Assembly: GCA_050247075.1 (NCBI GenBank)
Contig: JBFWUW010000052.1
Span: 1 to 54,394, forward strand
Reading direction: 5' to 3'
DNA: 54,394 nt
Source of the DNA: JBFWUW01 sp050247075
GTDB lineage: Bacteria > Planctomycetota > Planctomycetia > Pirellulales > JBFWUW01
Shown: piece by piece, positions 8,816 to 18,216 of the stretch
Position numbering within the stretch: the stretch's first letter is position 1
Layout of the letters: the number at the start of each line of letters is the position of its first letter
The notes under the pieces: model-generated
The model's input: the letters and a program-made list of their open reading frames with translations, nothing else
The model's database searches: none
What the model was told of the DNA's origin: nothing
Position numbers and translations under genes: made by a program

Positions 8816-10045
8816 ATGAACTATCGACTAGGGCTGCTACTGGCCGCGGTGCTGCTCTTTGGCGGCGGTTGCCAGAATACCAGGGCTTCCCTGACGGCGC
8901 TCGAAAACGAAAACCGCCGCTTGGAGGACCGTGTCTACATGCTGGAGGACGAACTGACGCAGCACTGCGACCAGGTCGATCAGCTCGATCAAGAGAATCA
9001 GCAGTTGCGCGCACAGTTTGCCAGCGTCAGTGGAACCAAACCCAATGGTGGTATAAATCGTGCCGCTTCCGAGGAAAACGAACCGACGAAGGCTGGCAAT
9101 GGCACTAACGGCTTTACCCCGCCACAAATCGACTTGGGAGAACCGGCCACGCCCAACGGAGTGAACGGTAAGAATGGCGTTCCCACCGAGGCACCTGGCC
9201 CCGCGCCGCCGTTCGATGGCCCTCCTCCCAAGTTTCCAAAATTGATTCCGTCCTCGGACGGTGCCACGGCGATGCCTGCGGCCTACGATGCGGCCTCGTT
9301 CGAGACGCTGCATGAGGCTTCCCAGGATGCCACCCGCATCACCCTGGACCGCTTGCAGAGCAAGCATTTTGTTCATGCCAGCCAGCAAGCCTTCGTGGTG
9401 ATCGTGGAACCACGCAATGCCAGCGGCAAGCTGATGGCTGCCGTCGGCGATGTGTCCCTGGTGGCGATCGACACGCAGCAGCGTGGGGACAAAGCCCGCT
9501 TGGCCCGCTGGGATTTTTCGGCCGATCAGGCCGCCGCTTGCGTGCGCCGCACCGTGTTGGGCCCGCGCATGTTCTTTCACCTGGATTGGCCCCAGGCACC
9601 GCTGGAAAACCAAAATCTGCGGCTGTACGTTCGCCTGCAAACGGTCGACGGCCGGTTCTTGCAGGCCGATGCCCCCTTGGAGCTTCCCTCGGGCAGGTCC
9701 ATCTTGCGGGAGTGGTCGAAGGACCAAGTGGCACAAGATCTGATTCCCAACGACACGAATGAGGCTAGCCATCTCTCCGCGTCCGGTCCGGCTCAGACAG
9801 AATCCGCCGATTCCGCCGGCAGTCCGTTCGACGGTGCCCAGGTTGCGGAGGAGAGCGTGGCGATGGAAAGCAACGACGCCATGCCCGCGAATGAATCCCC
9901 GGAAGCCGATGAGGCGGTCGAGGAAGTCGCGGCAACGGAACCGGGCGAATACAATCGACAGGCTGAACGATCCCGGCCACCGGTAGTCCGCCGCAGCCCG
10001 CGTTCGGCGGCCCGTCGCCGTCCGGTTTGGGCACCGTATCGCTAA
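8816..10045 (+). CDS. Coiled-coil lipoprotein, uncharacterised
   Basis: 409 residues. The ATG at 8816 gives a signal peptide ending in a lipobox-like FGGGC with Cys19, so lipidation at the cell envelope is likely. Residues about 25-75 form a coiled coil rich in Leu, Glu and Gln (LENENRRLEDRVYMLEDEL). A Pro/Gly/Asn-rich linker follows (to about 170). The next domain (about 180-320) contains 'HASQQAFVVIVEPRNASGK', looks beta-rich and is probably an extracytoplasmic fold. The C-terminus is low complexity and ends in an Arg-rich patch. The family is not recognised beyond this architecture. It is followed 11 bp later by a DMT transporter gene on the same strand. Confidence 0.8.
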   Translation: MNYRLGLLLAAVLLFGGGCQNTRASLTALENENRRLEDRVYMLEDELTQHCDQVDQLDQENQQLRAQFASVSGTKPNGGINRAASEENEPTKAGNGTNGFTPPQIDLGEPATPNGVNGKNGVPTEAPGPAPPFDGPPPKFPKLIPSSDGATAMPAAYDAASFETLHEASQDATRITLDRLQSKHFVHASQQAFVVIVEPRNASGKLMAAVGDVSLVAIDTQQRGDKARLARWDFSADQAAACVRRTVLGPRMFFHLDWPQAPLENQNLRLYVRLQTVDGRFLQADAPLELPSGRSILREWSKDQVAQDLIPNDTNEASHLSASGPAQTESADSAGSPFDGAQVAEESVAMESNDAMPANESPEADEAVEEVAATEPGEYNRQAERSRPPVVRRSPRSAARRRPVWAPYR

Positions 10046-10056
10046 GGAATTGCCCT

Positions 10057-11010
10057 GTGACGACTGGTTCGCTGCCGCATGCCGCGGAACCTGACAATAG
10101 CGAGCCAGAACTAGCCGCCACACGCGCGGCGGCATGGCCTTTCGTGTGGATGCTGTGCGGCGCACTGGCATTCGCGTTGATGGGTGCATGCGGGTATGCG
10201 GCATCCAACAGCTTTGACTGGCGGTGGGTGGCGCTGGCCCGCACTTCGTTGGCGCTGCTATTTTCGCTGCTGCTATCGTGGCAAGGCCGCGTACGGCTGG
10301 CCTTTTGGCGTCCGCTGACATTATGGTGGCGCAGCCTGGCGGGCAGCGTCAGCCTGCTATGTACCTTCTACGCGCTCGGCAAACTTCCCGTGGCCGACGT
10401 GCTGACCTTGACCAACGTCTATCCGATCTGGGTGGCCGTGCTGAGCTGGCCGTTGTTGGGGCAGTGGCCCAAGCCGGGCGTTTGGCTTGCGGTGGCTTGC
10501 GGCGTGGCGGGCGTGTCCCTGATCCAACAGCCGCACTTGGGCCATGGCAATTTCGCCATGCTGGCGGCCATCGTGGCTTCGTTCACCAGCGCATTGTCCA
10601 TGTTGGGTCTGAACCGCATTCGCGGCGTGGATGCCCGCGCCATCGTGGTCCATTTTTCCAGCGTCTCCACGGTGGCCTGCCTAGGGACGTTATTGGTGGC
10701 AAACGAGGTGCTGAAGCGCCCCGGAATGCCGGGGACCAGCACCGCGGATACCTCCGCATGGCTGCTGCTGCTTGGCGTGGGGGTGGCCGCCACAGTGGGC
10801 CAAGTCTTTTTGACCAAGGCCTTCTCGTCTGGGCCGCCAGCCAGAGTGGCCGTGGTGGGCCTGAGCCAAGTGGCCTTTGGCATGGCCCTGGACATGGTCT
10901 TTTGGAGCCGGACCTTCAATGTCATTACGTTGCTGGGGATTGTGCTGCTGGTGGCACCAACGGCCTGGGTGATGCTCCGCTCCCCAGCCATTGCCGTGGA
11001 AGAAGCATAG
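10057..11010 (+). CDS. EamA/DMT-family membrane transporter
   Basis: 317 residues with about ten hydrophobic segments, the layout of drug/metabolite transporters built from two five-helix EamA repeats. These usually export amino acids, metabolites or drugs. No substrate can be inferred. Visible family features include 'FYALGKLPVADVLTLTNVYPIW' (repeat 1; only part of the helix is quoted) and the late helix 'VAVVGLSQVAFGMALDM'. The start is a GTG at 10057 with AAGGAA at 10044-10049, seven bases upstream. A TTG at 10027 would overlap the previous gene and has no such site. It is 11 bp downstream of the lipoprotein gene and probably co-transcribed with it. Confidence 0.85.
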   Translation: MTTGSLPHAAEPDNSEPELAATRAAAWPFVWMLCGALAFALMGACGYAASNSFDWRWVALARTSLALLFSLLLSWQGRVRLAFWRPLTLWWRSLAGSVSLLCTFYALGKLPVADVLTLTNVYPIWVAVLSWPLLGQWPKPGVWLAVACGVAGVSLIQQPHLGHGNFAMLAAIVASFTSALSMLGLNRIRGVDARAIVVHFSSVSTVACLGTLLVANEVLKRPGMPGTSTADTSAWLLLLGVGVAATVGQVFLTKAFSSGPPARVAVVGLSQVAFGMALDMVFWSRTFNVITLLGIVLLVAPTAWVMLRSPAIAVEEA

Positions 11011-11111
11011 AGGTCGCGGCCATTTCCGCTGGACGGTACGGTCAAATTCCACCTATAATCCGGCATTGATGGATTTGGAGTTCGCTCATCTTATAGACCG
11101 TTAGGCTCATC

Positions 11112-12461
11112 ATGCTCAACATCGTTGGACCGGCCAGCCGATTGTGTGATGGAAACACTCGTCGCGGGTTCCTAAAGGTCGGCGCATTGGGCATGGGCGG
11201 ACTTTCGCTGCCCGGCTTGTGGCTGGCTCAGTCGGCACGGGGGGCGGCTCCCGTGCGGGATACCGCCGTTATCATGTTCTGGATGGCGGGTGGGCCTTCG
11301 CACATCGACATGGTCGATATGAAGCCTAAAGCACCCGACAAGATACGTGGGCCGTTTCAGCCGATCGCCACCAATCTGCCAGGCTTGGACGTTTGCGAAC
11401 TAATGCCGCGCCATGCCAGTATCGCCAACCATCTGGCGGTCGTTCGTTCCATGCATCACGGTTACGGCATCCATGACGATGCCCAGCACCTGGTGCAGAC
11501 CGGCCATGCCCTGCCCAACGCGCGGCTGCGCGGCCAACAGCAGCCGGCCGAGGGGGCCGTCGCGTCATATCTGCGCGGGCCCAATCAGCCCGGCATGCCG
11601 GCCTATGTCTGCGTGCCCGAGGACTACTCCACGCACATGGGCTTTTATCAGTCGGCCGTTTACCTGGGTGCCCGGCACAACGCGCTTAACGCTGGCGGCG
11701 ACCCTAGCCTGGGCAATTACCGCCCGCCCGAATTCAACCTGCCGCAAGAAATGACGGTCGAGCGTTTGCAAAACCGTCGCGGGCTGCTGCGGCGGTTTGA
11801 CGAGCTGGTGCGTGCAGGCGAGCAAGATGGCTCCCTCCAGGCCCTAAGCGATGTCCAGCAAAAAGCCTTTGATCTGGTGACAGGTTCGTCCGTGCGGAAG
11901 GCCTTCGATCTGTCGCAAGAGCCGGCGGAACTGCGCGAACGGTACGGCAAACATGCTCCCGGCCAATCGGCCTTGATGGCTCGGCGGCTGGTCGAAGCCG
12001 GCTCCACGTTCGTCACCATCAACCTGTACGAGAAAGACGTCGATTGGTGGGACGACCACACCACCATCGAAAAGAACCTCCGCAAGCGGCTGCCGCAATA
12101 CGACCAGGCCTTCTGCACTTTGATTGAAGACTTGCGCGACCGCGGCCAACTTGACCGAGTGTTAGTGCTGGCCTGGGGCGAATTCGGCCGCAGCCCGCAA
12201 ATCGACGCGGGAGCCGGCCGCGGGCACTGGCCCCGGGCCATGCATGCCACGCTTGCCGGCGGCGGCATCCGCGGCGGGCAGATCATCGGCAGCACCACGC
12301 CCGACGGCGGCGACCCCCGCGACCGTCCCCTGGTCCCCGGCGACATGCTGGCCAGCGTCTACCGCGTCCTGGGCATCGACCACGATCAGTTTCTCACCGA
12401 TCGCCAAAACCGTCCGATCCGCCTTGTCGAGCAAGGCCAGCCGATCGGGGAACTGTTTTGA
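11112..12461 (+). CDS. DUF1501 secreted protein (alkaline-phosphatase/sulfatase-like fold)
   Basis: 449 residues. It begins with a Tat-type signal (TRRGFLKVGALGMGG) followed by AVIMFWMAGGPSHIDMVD, the strand-and-turn opening typical of DUF1501 proteins. The later conserved blocks are 'VVRSMHHGYGIHDDAQH', 'ALMARRLVEAGSTFVTI', 'VLAWGEFGRSPQI' and the C-terminal PGDMLASVYRVLGID. Proteins of this family are exported and abundant in planctomycetes; they are related to the alkaline phosphatase superfamily, but their reaction is not established. It stands alone here, with no DUF1549/DUF1553 partner next to it. Its 3' end faces the convergent efflux operon. Confidence 0.93.
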   Translation: MLNIVGPASRLCDGNTRRGFLKVGALGMGGLSLPGLWLAQSARGAAPVRDTAVIMFWMAGGPSHIDMVDMKPKAPDKIRGPFQPIATNLPGLDVCELMPRHASIANHLAVVRSMHHGYGIHDDAQHLVQTGHALPNARLRGQQQPAEGAVASYLRGPNQPGMPAYVCVPEDYSTHMGFYQSAVYLGARHNALNAGGDPSLGNYRPPEFNLPQEMTVERLQNRRGLLRRFDELVRAGEQDGSLQALSDVQQKAFDLVTGSSVRKAFDLSQEPAELRERYGKHAPGQSALMARRLVEAGSTFVTINLYEKDVDWWDDHTTIEKNLRKRLPQYDQAFCTLIEDLRDRGQLDRVLVLAWGEFGRSPQIDAGAGRGHWPRAMHATLAGGGIRGGQIIGSTTPDGGDPRDRPLVPGDMLASVYRVLGIDHDQFLTDRQNRPIRLVEQGQPIGELF

Positions 12462-12535
12462 TCGGCATGGCGCTAGGAAGCGAGTGGCCGTTTTTGACGC
12501 TGACAGCAATGATCCCGCCTGATATTCCGGCCACC

Positions 12536-14248
12536 TTAGTTCGCCCTACCCAGTGCCGCGCGATAGCTGGCTTCGGCTTCGAAATAGGCTTCAAAGGCTT
12601 CGATTTCGACGGTCGCCGCATCGGCGGACTGCTGCTCCCGCAGGTTGACGTTTAGCAGATTGCTGTCGCCAAGTTCCAACTTGCGGCGTTCCGCCTCTTC
12701 CATTTGAGCGGCCAGCTTCACGCTCTCTTGGGCCTGGGCGATCTGGCGATAGGCGGCCATCCAGGCCGTGCCGGCGTCGCGGACCTCGATGGCGATCTTA
12801 TCGCGATAGAACCGGGCCTTGGCGTTGATCTGCGACCGCTTGCCCTGCGCTGCCCGCAGCTTGCCCCTGGCTTCTCGGCGTTGCAGGGGAACGTCCACGC
12901 CCACGCTGGCCTCCATCACCAGCGGCACCTTGTCGCGCTTGCTGCTGCTTGGTTCGCCAATATCTTGCGAGGCATAGACGCCCGTGCTTAGGCCCGGCAG
13001 TAGGGCATTGTCGGCCAGTTCAATGTCTACATCGACTTGCTGTCCCAACAGGGCCAGCCCTTGCAACTCCGGACGCGATTGCAGCGCGAGGGCGATATCC
13101 GACTCAATCCGCTCGTCGGTAATCGGTTCGTGGGCCGGGTATTCCTTCGGCAGCCGCTCTGGCAGCGGAATGACAGGTTCGCCACCGGGGCCGCGATAAA
13201 AAATGGACAACTTGATTGCCGTTTGGCGAAACTTGCGCTGTGCGTCGATCAGTTTGGCCTTTCGGCTGACGATCAGGCGTTCGTTGTCCGCTAGGTCAAT
13301 CTCCGGCAGGTCGCCGCGCTCCACGCGAGTGACAATGCCTTCGTTGCGGACCTGGGCGAATTCCAACAACCGCTGCATCACCTGCAGCTTACGCCCCGCC
13401 GCGACCCAGGCCCAGTAGGCGAACGCCGCCTCCCGAACGAACTCGATCTGCTGCCCCCGGATTTCCGGCTCCACCGCTTGCCGGGCCAGGTCCGACTTGA
13501 AGATGCCAGCCCGCCGTTTGTCGATCTCGCGGTCGCGCAACAAGGGCACGATCGCGCCACCGTTGAATTCACCGGCGTCGTTGGTCTCCCGATTGCCATA
13601 CCAGACCGGGTAACTGCCCCGCCCAATTTTATAGCCGCCGAAGAGATATCCGCCGCTCCACAGGGGCTGGGTCAGTTCCGCCCCGGAGCGATAGGTTTTG
13701 TAGAACCCCAGCGGTGCCTGAATGCTGTAGGCGTCGGCTTGCACGTCGAAGGCACCCCAGGCATTGGTTTGCCAACCCTCGGCGATCTGGCGTTCGCGGT
13801 AGGCGGCCTCCAACAAGGGAAACGATTGATAGACGGCTGACACCACTTCTGGCAACATCAACGGAGACGTTTCGTTGTCCGACGGATTCTCTCCGTCGGC
13901 TGGTGGTGGTAACAATTCGACCACGCGATCATCTAGCGCAAGGGCATGCAACCGCTTATTCGCATCATAGGCCAACCGAGCAGGCGACTCATGCCGAGAG
14001 TCCTCGCCAACTGTCTCCGCCGAAGCCAAACGCACGACGGCCTCACCGGGTGGTTCGTCCGGCGTGGCAACCGCGGGCAGCCGCTCTGGCAACTCCCGCG
14101 CAAGGTCGCGGGTGGCCCTTTCGCTTTCATGCATGGCGTCTGGTGTCTGCTTTTCCGCCGCTTTGGAAAACAGCGGTTGGCCGCCTTGAAACGCGCAGCC
14201 ACTCACCCCCGCCAGAGCGCAGATTGAGAGAAATGTGCCAGCCTTCAT
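12536..14248 (-). CDS. TolC-family outer membrane efflux lipoprotein
   Basis: 570 residues. The ATG at 14248 gives a short lipoprotein signal with lipobox VSGC (Cys18). The body contains the two alpha-helical repeats of TolC-type channels: ELTQPLWSGGYLFGG, a long amphipathic helix, then VDIELADNALLPGLSTGVYAS and a second coiled-coil half ending in 'EAYFEAEASYRAALGRA'. Such proteins form the outer-membrane and periplasmic duct of tripartite exporters. It is the third gene of the minus-strand operon, after the ABC transporter and the HlyD gene (52-bp gap from HlyD), which fits a type I secretion-like machine. About 120 residues of low-complexity linker follow the lipid anchor. Confidence 0.93.
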   Translation of the reverse strand: MKAGTFLSICALAGVSGCAFQGGQPLFSKAAEKQTPDAMHESERATRDLARELPERLPAVATPDEPPGEAVVRLASAETVGEDSRHESPARLAYDANKRLHALALDDRVVELLPPPADGENPSDNETSPLMLPEVVSAVYQSFPLLEAAYRERQIAEGWQTNAWGAFDVQADAYSIQAPLGFYKTYRSGAELTQPLWSGGYLFGGYKIGRGSYPVWYGNRETNDAGEFNGGAIVPLLRDREIDKRRAGIFKSDLARQAVEPEIRGQQIEFVREAAFAYWAWVAAGRKLQVMQRLLEFAQVRNEGIVTRVERGDLPEIDLADNERLIVSRKAKLIDAQRKFRQTAIKLSIFYRGPGGEPVIPLPERLPKEYPAHEPITDERIESDIALALQSRPELQGLALLGQQVDVDIELADNALLPGLSTGVYASQDIGEPSSSKRDKVPLVMEASVGVDVPLQRREARGKLRAAQGKRSQINAKARFYRDKIAIEVRDAGTAWMAAYRQIAQAQESVKLAAQMEEAERRKLELGDSNLLNVNLREQQSADAATVEIEAFEAYFEAEASYRAALGRAN

Positions 14249-14300
14249 GGTTTCACGCCAGGGGCTTCCTTGCCAATGCCAGTCACTCCGCAATCCTTGG

Positions 14301-15677
14301 CTACTTGCCCTTGCCTTTGACCTCTTTCGATTCTGGTAACGGCTCTGGCGCGGTCAGGCTCGGTGGAAATCCGTTGATCTTTCGCCAGACTTCGTACCCC
14401 AGCTTGACCTGGTTCAGCAGCACCCAGCCGTTGGCTCTCACGCCTTGCCGCAAAAATCGCTCTTCCGGCCAAATTTCGCCATCCTCGGGAACGATTAACA
14501 CGCGAAACTTGCCTTTGCCATTGTCCGTGGCGTCCACCGTGGAGACTTCTCCGCCGAACGTGCCAACCGCCACCGAGGGCCAGCCTGCAAACTGCACGGC
14601 CGGCCAGCCTTCAAACTGCAGCCGCACCTTTCTGCCCTTGGTAATCAAGGGGGCGTCGTTGCCATCGACCCAGATCTCGGCCGCGCGGGCCGCCGATTCC
14701 GGCACCAGGATGAAAAGAGGATCTCCCTTGCTGACCATTTCACCCCCTTGATTGACCAGCAAACGCAGCACGGTGCCATCCCGCGGCGCGGAAACGTCCT
14801 GTGTCTCTTGCTTGCTGACTTCTGACTGAATGCCCAGCATTTCGGCCTCGGCCAGGGCAATCTCGCCGACGGCTTCTTGAAATTCGGCCCTGGCTGTTTC
14901 GATTTTGGCGTCCGCTTCGCGCGTTTTCGAAAACAGTTCAGCGTCCTTGGTCTTGAGGTCGCCTAGCGCGGCCTCCACGTAACGTTCGGCCTGCTTGAGC
15001 TTGGCGGCCGATTCCGTGAACTTGCGCTCCTCGACTTCCAAGTTGAGCTTGGATGTCAGGCCATCCTTGAACAAGCTTTTTTGGCGTTCCAGATTCAGGC
15101 GGGCTTGCAACTCGGCGGCCGCGGCGGCTTCCACGCCTTGCTCCTCGGCACGGACTTTTTGCCTCGCGACTTCTATTTGCTGCTCCGCGGCTTCAATGAC
15201 TTGCGCACGGGCTTCATTGAATGCGGTCATCTTGGACTTGTACGCGTCGGCCTTGGTAGTTGCGGCTTCGATCTTGCGTTTCTTGGCCTCCAGCTTTTCC
15301 TTCAACCGATCCAGGTAGAGCGGATCGTTATCGCGAATGCGAAGGATCAGTTCTCCCTTTTTCACGCGCGATCCCTCCACGATGTGCGGCTCAAACTCCG
15401 TCACGACTCCCGAGATGGGAGACTGCACGGTCTGTTGCCGCTCCAACGGAGCGAAAGCCACCACGCGGCCCGTTCCCACGGCGGTCTGCTGCCAGGGCGC
15501 AAAGCCCATGGCGAAGACAATCGCGATGAGCGACCACCACAGAAGACGCGCCAGCCGCCACGGCAATTTGGGAGACTCCACCAGCATCAAAGCCGATAGC
15601 GAGTCGGGCCTTTCGGCCTCGGTGGGAAAGGCCGTAGGCTTTCGCTCGCGTTTCGGGCTGGTCAAGGTGGCTGACAT
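14301..15677 (-). CDS. HlyD-family membrane fusion protein
   Basis: 458 residues. A single membrane segment (about residues 43-62, ARLLWWSLIAIVFAMGF) follows a short cytosolic N-terminus. The first half of the lipoyl/barrel-sandwich motif comes next (QTVQSPISGVVTEFEPHIVEGSRVKKGELI). A long coiled coil follows (about 115-295, rich in Glu, Lys, Ala and Gln), then the second lipoyl half (DVSAPRDGTVLRLLVNQGGEM) and a C-terminal beta domain. This is the adaptor that links an inner-membrane ABC exporter to TolC. The ATG at 15677 lies 14 bp after the ABC gene stop, so the two are in one operon. Confidence 0.94.
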   Translation of the reverse strand: MSATLTSPKRERKPTAFPTEAERPDSLSALMLVESPKLPWRLARLLWWSLIAIVFAMGFAPWQQTAVGTGRVVAFAPLERQQTVQSPISGVVTEFEPHIVEGSRVKKGELILRIRDNDPLYLDRLKEKLEAKKRKIEAATTKADAYKSKMTAFNEARAQVIEAAEQQIEVARQKVRAEEQGVEAAAAAELQARLNLERQKSLFKDGLTSKLNLEVEERKFTESAAKLKQAERYVEAALGDLKTKDAELFSKTREADAKIETARAEFQEAVGEIALAEAEMLGIQSEVSKQETQDVSAPRDGTVLRLLVNQGGEMVSKGDPLFILVPESAARAAEIWVDGNDAPLITKGRKVRLQFEGWPAVQFAGWPSVAVGTFGGEVSTVDATDNGKGKFRVLIVPEDGEIWPEERFLRQGVRANGWVLLNQVKLGYEVWRKINGFPPSLTAPEPLPESKEVKGKGK

Positions 15678-15691
15678 ATTCAATTCCCGAT

Positions 15692-17833
15692 TCAATGCGA
15701 TTGTGGAACGTGGGTGACTCGGCCCAAAGTTAATCTTAACGTACGGTCGCACCGCGACAAAAACTCTGGCCGGGATGTGACCAACACCACGGTCCACTGT
15801 CGCGCGTCGTCGAAAACCGCATCCAAGGCTCGTTCGCCGCAGTCACCCGCCAGGCTATCCAGCAATCCGTCGATCAACAGCAGGCGCGGGCCGCCGCAAA
15901 GCGCCCGGGCCAGGGTCAAACGGCAAGTCTGGCTGTCGGTGAGCGGGCTGCCACCTTGCATCAGGTGGGTGTTCAGCCCGTCGGGCAGGCTGAGCAGTTC
16001 CTCCAACAGCCCGACGGACTTCAATGCCCCGCGAACCTCATGCTGTGTCACGTTGCGGCGATGCGCCTGCACATTTTCCAAGATGCTGCCGGTAAATACC
16101 TCTGCGCGCCGCACCAGGCGCACCTGCTTGCTAATGGCTTCCGGATGCAGATCGCGCATGTCGTGTTCATCGAGTTCAATGCGACCGTTTCCCGGCTCGC
16201 GCCAGCCAGCCAAGAGCTGCAGCAAAGTGCTCTTGCCCGATCCGGGCGGGCCGACCAGGCCCAAGCGCTCTCCCCCTTCAATCTCAAGATCCTTGGAATG
16301 AATGACTTCGTGGCCCTCGTGGTACGAGTAGGCCAGGTTTTGGGCACGGACGGCGGCGGGGCCGGCATTATGCAAGTGGTCGCCCTCCATGGGGTCCAGA
16401 GGCAAGTCGAACAGGTGCCCCAGCTTGTCCAAGGAGGTTAGCAGATCGTAGTAGCTTTCAAGATGTTTGCCCAACTTGGCGAATGTTCCGACAATCGCCG
16501 AAACAATCAATTCCGCCGCCACCAATTGCCCCAAGGTCAACTGTCCGGCGATAACCAGCCAACCGCCAAGGCCCAGCAAGGCCGTGGCTACCACGGCTTG
16601 CAGGGCCAATGCGCTGGCGATCTGCCGCATGACAATTCGGAAGTGCGACTTTCTGGCCAGAACGTATTGGGCTGTCAGTTGATCGGCCCGCCCGCGGGCG
16701 AGTTCACCCCCACCCGCCCCTCGGAACACGCCCGGCAACCCGGCCAGTTGCTCCAACCAGTCCGCGATGGCGTATTTCGCGCGCGATTCCTCAATACTGG
16801 CGCGGACAGCCCCATAGCCTAGGCCAAAAATCACGAAAATGATCGACACCAGCAGGACTACGTCGAAAGCCAGCAGCACCGGATGATAGAATGCCAGCAC
16901 CAACATGCCGATAAACGCCTGCAGCACGATGCCTATGCCATCCAGCAACAGCATGGCCACGACTTTCTGTACGGTCACGACATCGAAAAAGCGGTTGGCC
17001 AACTCAGGGCCATATTCTCCATCCAGGCTGTCGCGGCGGACTCTCGGCAGCCGGTAGGCCAAGTCGGCCGCCACGCGTACAAAGACCCGGCGCTGAATGA
17101 TTTCGACCACGTACGTCTGAATGCCGCGAACCAGCGAGCTGAACCCCATGAACGCGCAGAGCATGATGGCCAGCACGATCAGCGGTTGAAACAGTCCGCC
17201 GAAGGCAACCGTATTCACGAGCGCTTCGACGGCGATCGGCGTGGTCAGCGTCAATACTCCGACCACGATCGCAAACACAAAGATGGCGCCGATATCGCGC
17301 TTTTCGCCCTGCAGCAAGCCAACCAGCCGCTGAAAGGGCGTAAACCTGGCATGATGCCCGTGTTCATGCCCGCCGTGAGCCGCCGAGGGAACCGCGGTCG
17401 TCAACCCCGGCATGCTGGTTGTAGGTTCCGCCACCAGCCACTCACCCAAGCCCAATGCCGGCGGTGGGCATATCGCCGCCAGTTCCTGGTCGTCGAGCCA
17501 TTCGCCCCCTCTCTCGGTGGATGATTCGTCCAGAAGAAACGCGCTGGACGTGGCTTGTTTCAATACGATCCATGTGGAGGTGTCATTGTTGACCGTGTGG
17601 GCCGCCACGCAGCCCGTGCGTTTGACCCATCGGCGGACATCGGCAATCCCTCCTTTCAGGCGGCGGATGCGCAGCCCCACGCGTTCCGCGATGGCGATCA
17701 ATCGCGCACATTCCGCTTCGCCAACGTCTCCCGGTTGAAGCTCTTCGGCTTCGCGCAGCGCGACCAATGCGGCACTGCGATCCAGCGTGACACCAACGGA
17801 CTCCGCGAGTTTTTCGAGCAGCGGCAAAGTCAT
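15692..17833 (-). CDS. Type I secretion ABC transporter with degenerate ATPase and C39-like N-domain
   Basis: 713 residues. Residues 1-130 resemble the C39 peptidase-like domain of HlyB/LapB exporters but lack an evident catalytic Cys. A His-rich linker (HGGHEHGHH, 153-161) follows, then a six-helix ABC transmembrane domain (about 178-455) and a nucleotide-binding domain. Walker A is intact (GPPGSGKST, 528-536). The other ATPase motifs are changed: the Q-loop Gln is Arg575 (LVRRAEVF), the signature LSGGQ reads LTDSQ (631-635), the Walker B catalytic Glu is Gly656 (LLLIDG), and the H-loop His is Ser687 (VTSR). The fold is clear; ATP hydrolysis by a homodimer looks unlikely. It is the first gene of the operon with HlyD and TolC. 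The cargo is unknown. Confidence 0.9.
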   Translation of the reverse strand: MTLPLLEKLAESVGVTLDRSAALVALREAEELQPGDVGEAECARLIAIAERVGLRIRRLKGGIADVRRWVKRTGCVAAHTVNNDTSTWIVLKQATSSAFLLDESSTERGGEWLDDQELAAICPPPALGLGEWLVAEPTTSMPGLTTAVPSAAHGGHEHGHHARFTPFQRLVGLLQGEKRDIGAIFVFAIVVGVLTLTTPIAVEALVNTVAFGGLFQPLIVLAIMLCAFMGFSSLVRGIQTYVVEIIQRRVFVRVAADLAYRLPRVRRDSLDGEYGPELANRFFDVVTVQKVVAMLLLDGIGIVLQAFIGMLVLAFYHPVLLAFDVVLLVSIIFVIFGLGYGAVRASIEESRAKYAIADWLEQLAGLPGVFRGAGGGELARGRADQLTAQYVLARKSHFRIVMRQIASALALQAVVATALLGLGGWLVIAGQLTLGQLVAAELIVSAIVGTFAKLGKHLESYYDLLTSLDKLGHLFDLPLDPMEGDHLHNAGPAAVRAQNLAYSYHEGHEVIHSKDLEIEGGERLGLVGPPGSGKSTLLQLLAGWREPGNGRIELDEHDMRDLHPEAISKQVRLVRRAEVFTGSILENVQAHRRNVTQHEVRGALKSVGLLEELLSLPDGLNTHLMQGGSPLTDSQTCRLTLARALCGGPRLLLIDGLLDSLAGDCGERALDAVFDDARQWTVVLVTSRPEFLSRCDRTLRLTLGRVTHVPQSH

Positions 17834-18216
17834 GTAAAGTATGCTTGGATGCTGCCAATGCTAGATTTCGCGTGCTACCCGCTAGCAGACAGCTACCATC
17901 GGCATGCCAGAACTCCCCATTTCGTTATAGGGATGAATTAGCATGGTGTCGATGGCATTTGATGGCGGGCGGCGTGCAATTACAGATAGGAGCAAGCCGT
18001 GGAAAAAAGCCCGCGGGAGCTAACTGATTGGGCCCGTTCTTGCCCCCGCGAACCGGCCAGCACCTCAACGCCGGCCCAAGCACGGCTAGCATTGCCGCCG
18101 GCCGTATCCGCTCTTTCGTCTGTTGCGATAGAGAGGACAGCTTTCTTGAAGCGGATAATGGACTGGCTGATTTCGGCTTCTAGCGTGCGTTTGACCTGCG
18201 CAGCGGCTGCCAATGG
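17834..18216. other. 383-bp spacer between export operon and pseudokinase gene
   Basis: Both flanking genes are on the minus strand, so this should hold the promoter of the export operon. A minus-strand frame from a TTG at 18213 to 17980 (77 codons, starting AAAAQVKRTLEAEISQ) begins three bases after the pseudokinase stop and could be a small coupled gene. It matches no family I recognise and has no clear ribosome site, so it is not called. No repeat or RNA structure was seen. Confidence 0.4.

Noticed and set aside
8837..10321. A 494-codon minus-strand frame
   Set aside because: Antisense to the lipoprotein and the EamA start. It has no family motifs, whereas the plus-strand lipobox, coiled coil and ribosome sites are clear.
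17980..18213. A 77-codon minus-strand frame right after the pseudokinase stop
   Set aside because: TTG start without a ribosome site and no recognisable features. Possible, but not supported enough to call.
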